Positions 26,401 to 38,400 of a DNA stretch of 64,000 nt are shown here, in pieces. The position numbers and the translations under genes are program-made. Each line of letters begins with the position of its first letter. Within the stretch, counting starts at the first letter, position 1. The DNA is taken from contig NC_062245.1 of the NCBI RefSeq assembly GCF_905475465.1, positions 4,030,001 through 4,094,000 of the forward strand, written 5' to 3'. The notes beneath the pieces were generated by a model that saw only the letters and a program-made list of their open reading frames with translations, ran no database searches and was not told the DNA's origin. The DNA is from Pieris napi. Taxonomy: Eukaryota; Arthropoda; Insecta; Lepidoptera; Pieridae.

Positions 26401-29400
26401 TTAAAATATATCAGGTAACTTTTAAAGAGTAGTAGGGCTACGGTCAGTCTTATCTAGCAATCCAGCCGAGTCTAGTAAGGAAAAGTGTAAGAAGTGCAAA
26501 ATAATGAAGAATTTTTATTAAAAGGAGAACAAATTAGAGAGACAAAAGATATGTAAACAGATTCCATACTAGACTGGTATAACTGGATTTTAAAATTTGA
26601 TTATTATAAGGATGTTATATTAGACTTATGCGGCCTGGCCTCATCACAAAATTGCTTTGTAGATTATTTATTTATTGAATCACATCACGTTACAGTCTAA
26701 CGTTCTAAACTATATGACAATTATGACGGACATAATATGTATATAAAAAAATACTTTTCCAAAAAAAGAAAAAAAGTCTTAAACTTAATAATTACTTATT
26801 TAAAGATTAGGTTTATTTATATATAAGATAGTTCCCTAACAACGCTTTTTAAAGGGTTTTTTTCAGCTACAAAATAGTAACCATGGCAACAAAAATCTTT
26901 AGTCCGAGTTTCATAATGTCGATAACTACATGGATTTATTGAATTTAACTTGTTATAGAGTTACTTTCGACAACGTGTTACGTAAGCAGGAGCTTGGAGA
27001 TAATGCTATGGATGAAGATGAAGAACGGAAGGTCATAGTTGTGGAACCGCACGTACAGCCCAAGAGAGGGCCTTACCTCTACAATGAGCCTAAGAAGTGA
27101 GTATGAACTTATTAAAAAATGAAAAGTTTATCCTCGTAGGTATTTAAATTATTTATTTGCAATCATTTAAACACACACACATGCTCTAGTAATGTATTCA
27201 GGACATCTTGTTACAATAATATTAAAATATATTTGCTCTATATGACCCGGCGAACTTCGTACCGTCTAACATACAATTATGAAACCCATTTTGTATTAGA
27301 TTTTTTTCGATAAATTTCCAATAATAATAATAATTTTTTATTAATCAGACAAATACAGTCCATTGATTGATTAGTGAGTTAGTAACAATAGTTTCTTAAG
27401 ATCTATGTTAGTAGAATTACGTAAAAGTAGAGTAAAAATTAAGAAAAAAGTAATTAAACAAAACTATTAGGAACAAAGCCCTGCGGAGATGTCGGAGCAG
27501 TGTCGTAAATAGGGGCACTCCATTCTCTCGACTATCATCCGTAAGATGTTGGTAATGGTTTTATAGTAAGTGCTATTCGGGACGGAGTCAAATACAACAA
27601 ATCAACGAATTCTGAGTTTTTGTATAAACCCGACTTTGTTTTATATATTAAGATTAATGTCAAACTGAATTGGGACCTCCCATATCATACATTTTACTTA
27701 AAGGGAAGTCTCAACAACTGGTTACATTTAATGATTAGTATATGTAGTTTAAATAAATTATTTGCAATACAAACACACATTAAACAAAATTGCTTATTGC
27801 AAATACTTTACTTTGATGATTTGACTTGTGTCAAATATATATTGGATTTTGACATACGGAGACATAGTTAACCATTGGTATTTGGTGCCCCAGTACATGT
27901 ATGTAATATACATTCAGACAATAAACAACACATACCCTATGTATTGTGTGTGAAAATTAAAGTTTTTTTTATTTAATTTAATTCGAATTTAAAACCTTTA
28001 GCACATATAGTATGTGATGTGTGAAATTTCTTTTTAAATTGGTTGGTTGAAGTTTAACAAGGACCTTAATAGGTTCTTTTTATTTGTCTAAAGTTCAATA
28101 TGTTATATTAAATATTTTTGCTATCCTATAATAACGATGTTATCAGTTTTTAATTGTTTAGATCGATTTCAGTCAAATTCAAATACGTTTCGGTCCAATA
28201 GACCGTCTAAATTCTAACCTTGGCGTGCTTTATAGTTCGCCTACTCGCAAACAATCAAGGTCGTTTAAAACCGTAATAGAAAGCAGTATTATTCGTTTGG
28301 TTTGAAAAATGTTTGCTTTGCAGGCGTGAAATGTTTCACGGAGACATATTACACATCGGCATTTTTTCTGTCGACCGTTTCTCAGTTCGACTTCTGGTGA
28401 AACGATAATACTTGAAAGCATAACTGATACGTAATAACTATGAACGAATGTTTTTGCCCAACTGGTACCTGACATCACCCATACTGGTCTACTTTAATTT
28501 GCTTGTATCTTCTGATCTAAATCGACTTTTATATGTTAATTTTTTTTGGCTCCAATCTATCTCTTCCTTTCTCTAATAGCTGGTCTTCGCATAGTTCCAG
28601 GGGTTATAATTCCTCTTTCACTGTCACTGCCGGTCGGTAGTGGATAGCTTTGCCTTTTAGCCATGCTGACCTCGATTTGCATATTTTATTCATTGTTTAG
28701 AATATATAGTACCTCAGGGCGGTCTGGAAACAACTGTTTACATGATTGGTTTTTCATGTTTTATGATGTTAATAAAGTGTTTATTATATCTACAGAAACA
28801 ATATACTGTTCACGCCAACACAAGTGGAGGCTATACGATCGGGAATGCAGCCTGGATTAACGTTGGTCGTCGGACCACCGGGAACAGGTAGGATACATAA
28901 ATCACTTAAGTCATATAATAAATTGTACGTAAGTTATAGCTTACGCACGACGCACGAGTTTTACGATAGTTTTATCAAGTATACGTCAATTCGTTGTAAG
29001 TTTTTGACAGCTCGAATGCCTTTTGAATGATGTTTTTGTGCTTCTGTTTATTTGATACGTTAGCGGAGCGTTGCAAATTTTCATACAATTAAAATATTAC
29101 TTTTATATAAAATACTCGATTACGTGACTTAATAAAACAAATATTTCGGCTATGGTTCGGATGAATTTATCGAGTTTGATATCTACTATTTAGAATCTGA
29201 GTGAGTAATACCCAAAATAAAAAAAATAAAAAAAATGGGTTTATTATGGAATTTAAGATACAGCTGTCACTTATTTCACGTCATTAAATTTGAATCGGTA
29301 GACATCCCTAGTCATCGGCAAAGAAGACAGAGGGTGTAGGCCGAGAGAAAAAGCCGGCGTAAAAAACTCTCAGTACTCTTTTAAAATAGCAAATCATCAT

Positions 29401-32400
29401 ACAAAATGACTATGGCAAACAACACTTATTTTAAAACAAATATCGCAGTTTAACTAGAAGTAGCCTGTCTAGCACTAGTCCCATGCTCTTTTAGCAACCA
29501 GATAATCGTTAACTTTATAGTAAGCCTTTTTACACAGCTTTTATTTAATACATCTCTTAAATTTATTAAAAGGAAGAGATAAAAGAGCCTCTTGGATTTT
29601 ATTAAAGAAAAACTATTACGCCACTAAAACCTATTACGCTCAAATACAATATGTAAATTAACAAAATTATTAACACATTATCTATTCTGAATAGCAAGCA
29701 AATTTTAAACCACCTCATTACTATTCGGATGTATGCCGCATATTAAATAATATCAAGTAAATTGTCTTTTGTCTTCTATTTTTGTATCCCATTGTTTTAT
29801 TATGATCTAATGTTTTCACGAGTTCCTTATATTAGTTACCAAATTCGGATGTCGTCTTTTTAACGAATATTTAGTCAGAATTGTCTTTACGCACGTTTAA
29901 ATAAAAGGAACTCGCGTTTAATGATCGAGTGGTGCAACCGTGGTGGTCTTGGTCTGAGATTTATGAATCTGTTTCATGATCATTTTCATTTAAATAGGTG
30001 ATAAACCTTTTGTGACACGCCTTTTTAAATCGAAGGCAATTCCTTACGATGTTTTCCTTCAACGTAGCGAGTGTTAAATCTGCACATAGAAAGCAAAGTC
30101 CATTGGTACTCAGCTTGTTTTCTTGCTTCTGGCTTGAGAGTCGCACTCTCAAGTCACTATGCCAATACTGCTAAATTGCAAACCCTTTGTTTATTATTCG
30201 TTATATTTTCTCCTTTTGGAATTGGGAAAAAATATATTGAATTAGAGTGACGTAAGCCAAAAAAATAAACGTTCGTTGCTTGCTTTAATGTAATTGAATG
30301 AATGAACCAAAAATACAAGCCAGAACAAGTATGGTTTGTGGTCTAAAAAGGATTTTAGTTTGAAAAATGCCTAAATAACTTACATTGTTATAACTTTCAT
30401 TGTTCATTGTACGAATATCAGTATTTATTAATTAACCTTGAATTCTACCATTACAGCAACTTAACACTAATTCCATAGAAAAAAACCTTATAAGAAATAA
30501 TGAATGCTCTTGTGAATCCGATCAGTGTTATACTGAATAGTCTTTACCTCAAGAAAGTGTTTGCAATGCACGCGTAAATGTAAATTCTTAGCAAGTTATT
30601 TCGCGCCCGCGGCAAGGAATTCAGACGAAGAATTGAAGCACAGTTCTAATGGGGGCTCTGAAGACAAATTTTCCGCGACCCAAATTGCCACATGGCCTGG
30701 CTGGTGATCCCCCAGTGTATCATAACTACGAGAGCAAGAGAGACGGAGAACAACGAAAGCGACAATTACGGACTATGGGGGCAGACCCCATTTGGAATAA
30801 AGAAATCCTTATGGTCTGCGCTTCTATCATACGTCTGAATTCGTTGCCCGCAGCACAGCCAGCAATAGTTGCCGTTTCTCATGCCTAGTGTTGTTTATCG
30901 GCAGCCCCAACCTCTCATATGAATTATGTACCCTTCGAAAGGATTTTAAACAGATATTAGTGACTCCCACCTTACCCACATAGCTGCTGTAGCCAACATA
31001 GAATATTTGGTATATAATAAATTTATCAACAGGTAAAACAGACGTGGCCGTACAAATAATATCTAACCTCTACCACAACTTCCCATGGCAACGGACGTTG
31101 GTAGTAACTCATAGTAACCAGGCTCTCAACCAGCTCTTCGAGAAGGTGGCAGAACTCGATGTTGATGAGAGACATCTACTGCGTCTTGGTCACGGTGAAG
31201 AGGAATTGCAGACTGATAAAGATTTCTCTAGGTAAGAAAGAAATATGTCGTGAGAGCACAACTTATGGTTTTACGCGCGATTTTTGATTCCTAATTCAAT
31301 AGAAAAATATATCTACCATTTTTTTAGTTTTGAAAGCTTCTCTCACTTTGGCAGGCTGAACGCGCTATCTCAGGATAGCGCGTGGAGCTGGATCTCGAAA
31401 ACTACAGGTTCAATTTGATTTTTTTTCGTGCTGCTAGTTCATTTATTATTACATATACTGTAGGTAAAGCATTATATATGATGCGGTGGTTTTTGAATCA
31501 ATAAATACAATATAGTTCCTATATACTTATATATTACAACCTAGCGACCGAATTAAGGCACGAAAAATTGTAATAAAAATAAAGAAAATTGTCAAAATAA
31601 AAATGGTTGCAATACCTGAACTAGACATAGAGCAAGCTTATAACAACTCTCAGCCACACCCTCAAAAACAATGACTCACGTATACTTAAGGTCTTTGTTT
31701 TATCAGATTTAACATTAAGACTTAAAATTATTTTTACCTATACATAACATTCCTTTTGTTCTAAACATGCACCATATACGGAAGAGCTGTAATCTAGTCA
31801 CCCACGACAGGAGCCTCCCTAATGTCGGCTATCGTCAGATAAATTTTGTCACAACTATACTTTGTATAAAGTTTACTATTATTAAATGTTTTTGTTTGGC
31901 TTGTAAAAAAATAAAATAAATCATTGGCGCTACAACCTGTTTAGGTCTGGGCCTCAGATTTCTGAATCTGTTTCATGATCATTTTTCAATCTAATAGGCA
32001 AGTAGGTGATCAGCCTCCAATGCCTGACACACGCCGTCGACTTTGGGTCTAAGACATGTCGGTTTCCTCACGATGTTTTTCGAATGTTAAATGCGCACAT
32101 AGAAAGAAATTCCATTGGTGCACAGCCGGGGATTGAACCTACGACCTCAGGGATGAGTCGCTCGCTGAAGCCACTAGGCTAACACTGCTCTAACTTGTAC
32201 TTCTTGTCTTGTTCAACTTGTACTTGCTTATAAATCTATTTCTCTAGCATTTAATGATACATGTGATTGTTCGATTGGTTTAATCAAACTTCTTCCAGGT
32301 ACGGTCGTGTAAACTACGTCTTAGCGAAGCGATTGGAGCTCTTAGATCAAGTAGCTCGTCTCCAACGGACCCTGGAGGCTGGTAGCGAGGCTGGAGCCAC

Positions 32401-35400
32401 ATGTGAGCTTGCTCATCATTTCCACGTGTACCATGTGCGTCCACGCTGGCAAGCTTTTACGCGGGCTGTTAAACAGGTTCGTTTGTATATATCATGAATT
32501 ATATAATGTTACTTTAATAGAAAAATTGTGACAATATTTTTGCATGGTCACAAAAACAGTTGTTAAAACTCACCATGCCACCTTTTTTGCAATTAAAGTA
32601 TATTGGTTATACAAGAAGTAAAAATTACATAATATCAAAGTAAAGTACAATATAATTTTCTTTATTATATTTAAAATAAATTTTTTATTGCTTTTTGCAC
32701 TTTGTATTAAGTTAGTATCTCGACTAAACAATTGTGACTAAAGAATTTACATCATGCGATACAAAGTATTTTCGTGTATATTCTTATAAAGTATAGAGTA
32801 CAATTAAATACCAAACCTGAAATAACGTACAATATTTTAGTACGGGTGGCAAACAACCTCAGCTAAAAACCCTGTATGGCCTCAGATCGCACCTTTCTTT
32901 GATAATTTTTATTTCATAGACAATGTGGTAAATCTTCTGTCTGCCACATGTCATCGATTTTTGGAATTGAGATATACCGGTTTTCACGATGTTATCCTTC
33001 ACTGTAAGAGTGTTAGATGCGCTAATAGGAAGTCCATTGTCCAAGGGGATCGAACTACCGACCTCACGAAACAGCATTTTACGATTTGGCATTCTGATAA
33101 ATAATAAACTACAAGCTCCCTCCTTATCAGCTAACCGCTGTGAGAGTTCGAAAAGTGAGTTACAGAATCGCAAGGCTGCTTAAAAAAATAATTGAATACG
33201 GTTTTCTATTAGTACTATAAAATCGATCCTATGGTGAACTAAATTATACAAAATTCGGTGAACTGTATGCGTTAATGGCCACTTTACAGCTAATGAGAAG
33301 CTGATTCACTAAATCTAAACGTAGCAAAGTTTGCTATTTCTAGTACATTTCGACACTTAAGATTTACAGCTTTATTTTGATATTAACCATGTGTTAACAG
33401 ACGAAAACCGTGGAAACCATTAGTAAAGACTTTCCGTTCCACGAATTCTTCGATGACGCCCCCAAACCACTGTTTCCGGGAAAATCTTATGAAGAGGATT
33501 TGGAAATGGCTGAGAGTTGCTACAGGTAACAGAAAATAACAAAAAACTAATTCATAGATCACAATTTATCACATTTGCTTTTAAAAAGATCGAACGAGGC
33601 AAAAGACGAAGACAATGAGGATATATTATCTTCTAATAATCAGCAAGAAAACTTATTTTGATAGAAAGTATTTTTTTTTAAGACTGTTAAGAGAATTTCT
33701 TTACAGTCGAGTTTCGCTTCCATGTTACATATCTTATTCTTATTTTATCTCTTTAAAAATTTGAGATTTTCAATAACATGAACGTTTAAGAGAAAATGGA
33801 TAAAATTGCTTCGCTTTGTTGTTGTCTATTGTTTTGATATGCTCATTATTTAACTCAACCGATTTTGCCGAACTCTGAACAAAAATATAACGTACCTTGC
33901 ATAGACAACCTAATCTGCCTTAGACGAATAAGTATCAATAAGCTAACATATACAATATAAAACCAACATAGATAATACTAAAGATATATCCAAACATGTA
34001 TTACACAATATAATATTTACACAAATAAAAAAATCAATAAAAATTATTACGTATAAAATAATTAAGTAATACCTACTTCGGCTGTGTTGTGTGGTGGTGT
34101 GAAAGTGGGGGTGTGCTTTTTTAGAAACTTTGTTTATTTTATTAGTTAGAGTAGCGCGCACACCGTCACAAAAAGCCGACACTCTGACGTTGGCTAGAGT
34201 CAACATTATAGTTTTTTCTATTGTTAGTGTCATTTCTACAAACGTAGAATAACATTATTGAAAAGATTTTTATCTTGTTACGCCAAAGAAGTATAACTTC
34301 TAACGCGTGTACATAAGTACACACACTTTTTTTATGTACTTCGCTTTTATTTTAATGATTTATTTTTATACATGTGTCTTTCATCATTTCTCAAATTTCC
34401 TTTTCCAAAATCTTTAATAGGTACATAGACCACATTTTCGAAGAACTGGAAGAATTTCGTGCGTTCGAACTGCTTAGGTCTGGTCTCGATCGTTCCAAAT
34501 ACTTGTTGGTGAAGGAAGCCAAAATTATCGCCATGACGTGTACGCACGCCGCACTTAAACGATCCGAGCTGGTTCAGATTGGTAAGTTGGGGCATCTGGT
34601 TTATAACATTTAGGTATTTGTTTGTTCATAATGTAACATTAATATTTGTAAATGTTAACGTAAAATTGTAAAAACCGTTAGATTGTAATCTATCGGTTAT
34701 CGGTATTCGGTAGATTGTACTACACTAACTTAGTTATCATTCAAACTTCTTTGGTCAATTACAGATTAATTTTACTTCCCAACAATTTCATATAACTACC
34801 GAATAATAATACGTTAAATTGCAAGCAGTATGTTGAGTTGACAATCTTTCGACAGTTTACAATCTCGCGAGATAGATTACAATCTAACGGTTTTTACAAT
34901 TTTACGGTGACATAAATACAATCACATGTCATCGAATAGGTTCTTCTTGTGTCATGTATTTCTAGTACTTTGCAGTTGCAGTTCTTAATTATTTAAATAA
35001 TTAATTAATTTAAGTGTTCTTTTAATAATTTGTATTTTATAAATGACTCTTTATTTCTACTACGAAGCAAAGAGAAACATTAATTAGTGGAAATAACTCT
35101 TCTACCAAAGCAGAAACGCTCACAAATTTACGTCAAAGAAACTTGTTTAAAAAAAAATTGACTCTTAATTATTTTACAATGTTCATGACGTAACACAGGT
35201 TTCAAATACGACAACATCCTAATGGAAGAATCTGCTCAAATCCTTGAGATTGAGACCTTCATACCGCTGCTGCTCCAAAACCCTCAGGATGGTAGATCGC
35301 GTCTCAAGCGCTGGATCATGATCGGTGATCATCACCAGCTGCCTCCAGTGGTGAAGAATATGGCCTTCCAGAAGTATTCTAATATGGAGCAGAGTCTCTT

Positions 35401-38400
35401 TACCAGAATGGTGCGTTTGGGTGTGCCATATGTGGAATTGGATGCACAGGGACGAGCAAGGCCTACGTAAGTTTAAAGATCTTATATTTAAAACGGTGAA
35501 AGAAAACATTGTGAGGTAATCAGAATGCCTTAGACCCAAAAATGGACGGCGTCTCTCAGACCCCTCTCTCTTGACGTCTAGGAAGGTACCCCTGACTGCG
35601 AATCCATGGGTCTCGGGTTCGATCCCCGGCTGAGACGAACATCGACGTGATGAGCATTTGGTGTTGTGTAGGTCTTGGGTGTTAAAATATGTATTTATAT
35701 GTCTATCTATCTATAATATGTATGTATATCCGTTGCCTAGTACCCATAACACAAGCTTCACCAGCTTAGCATGGGACTAGGTCAATTGGTGTGAATTGTC
35801 TTTAAAAAAAAAAAGACCACCTTCTTGCCTATTACGAAAAGAAAAGGACGAAACAGACATAAATCCGAGTCCAAGACCCAGTTTTATTTACCTTTGTTAA
35901 AAAAAATTACGTAATTTTGGGTGAGAAAATTTTTCTCCTAAAAATCCATAATGATTTTAATTTTACTATCAAACTCCTGCAAAATGATTCGAATCTCATT
36001 ATTTTTCGGGACATTGTAAACAATTTGCGGTCGATTAAATTGTAAGCTTATCAGTTTAAAATATAATTTATGTAACAATGTAGATTTACGAACGTCTCTA
36101 AAATCTAAATTAAGTTTTATTTGGATTCAGTTATTTTTTTTATTGCAATAATTTTAACTTTATGCCAGTTCCAAGTAAAATAATAAGTTATTCGGCTACT
36201 GCCGAACGAGGGAGAATAACTGGCTATATACACTGCCACCCTTTATTTGAATAATTATATATTATGATGTTTCCAAAATTGATTCGAATTATTTCTATGT
36301 AATGCCTTACATAAATATAACATAAACACTGTAAGCGTAACTAGGTTCTTTGATAACAGAAAGTTAAAAACGCTTTCCAAGCTAACAAAGTAATAATAAA
36401 TACACAATTGCAGTATTTGCAACCTGTATCGTTGGCGATACCGCGCTCTTGGAGACTTGGGACACGTGTGTCGCCTGCCCGAGTACCGCGCGGCTAACGC
36501 TGGTTTGCGGTACGACTTCCAACTGATCAACGTGGAGGACTTCAATGGAGCGGGTGAAACTGAACCCAGCCCTTATTTCTACCAAGTGAGTAAAGCTACA
36601 CCCATAAATGTACTTGCTCCGTGTTTTTTTTGTGTATTTGAATTTATGTGTAATGTGTGTGTGTAACCTAACGGATCCTTCAGCATTCGTACCCTAACAC
36701 ATAAATAGTGAATATTTGAAATAAGTACAGGATGTCTGCACCAAAGGACTAAGGTAACAGACGGAGCCCTACGTGTAGGACTCAAGGTTCAAGGCGATAG
36801 GATTATCTCAAAGCTATTGACCAGGCTCAGCTAGATATTAAAGGGCTTGAAGGAGTCTTCGCCACTGAGAGGAAGCGATAAATAAATAAGCCTGATAAAT
36901 ATTCAAATCATTGGATTTGAATAAATAAATAAATCATAATTAATAATTGGGTGTTTAAATATGTATTTATATGTGTTAGGTCTATCTATGTATAATATGT
37001 ATGTATATCCGTTGCCAAGTACCCATAACACAAGCTTCACCAGCTAAGCATGGGACTAGGGCAATTGGTGTGAATTGTCCAATTAAAAAAATAAATAAAA
37101 AATAATAATAATTATTGTTGTATAAAACAACATCTTAAATACTACTTACACCTATTAAAACATATATAAAATTACTCTCGTGAGCTATTGGTGTATCGCG
37201 CACCTTCAGCTATTAAAATGGCGCCGTATCAGCAGTTGGTCAATGTTCATTTGAAATCTGAATACTCTTAATACCTGTCTATAAATCTTATATGGACATT
37301 AACCACATCTTCTGTTTCACCACAGAACTTGGCAGAAGCAGAGTACGTGGTAGCGGTGTTTATGTATATGAGGATCATTGGATGGCCAGCGGAGAAGATC
37401 TCTATCCTTACCACTTACAACGGACAGAAGCACCTTATCCGAGATGTCATTGATAAGAGATGCGCTGACAATCCACTTATTGGCAGACCTCATAAGGTAA
37501 CGTTTTTGTACCAATTAGATTTTTTTTTTAAATGTAACAGGAGTTAAATGGGCAGGAGGCTCATCTGATGTGAAGTGATACCGCGCCCATGGACACTCAC
37601 ATTGCTAGAAGGCTCGCAAGTGCGTTGCCGACCTTTTAAGAATTGGTACGTTCTTTTCTTGAAGGACCCTAAGTATAATTGGTTTGGAAATACTTCAGTG
37701 GGCAGCTGGTTCCATATAGTGGTGGTGAACGGCAAATACTGTAATTAATATTGAATAATTAGTTAATTTGTAATTAACACTAATGCTTTAAGGAATATTA
37801 TAGACCATAATATACACGAAACATTTATTTGTAGGTAACGACGGTGGATAAATATCAAGGTCAACAAAACGATATCGCCTTGATATCTCTGGTTCGTACT
37901 AAAGCCGTGGGTCACGTGCGCGATTTGAGACGTCTGATCGTCGCGGCGTCTCGTGCTCGACTGGGACTTTACGTGTTCGCACGCGCTAATCTCTTTAGGA
38001 ATTGCTTCGAATTGCAACCTACCTTCAATCAGGTAATTATTATTTTTGTTTATTTTATTTTTAATTTTAGTTATTACGATAGTTTTGTGTTAATTTGTGA
38101 GTCGGAAAGTTATTCGAAAGATTCGAAAAATGTATATTTAAAAATAAATATTAAAGTTTGTGTTTGTGTATGTTAAAAGTTAATTGGTCAGCCAATTGAT
38201 TTAGTTCTGGACACATTAGTTCATATTTATGAGTTAGAATTTTGAATACTTCCAAGACAACTTTAATACAATTCAGTCTATCACGTACCTGCGTCAACAC
38301 TTCACTTTATAACGAAAATAAAACTTTTTATAATTCACATACAACTTGCATACAAAAATACAAGGTCGGTTTGAAAATCAAATGTAGCATATTTTAAATT

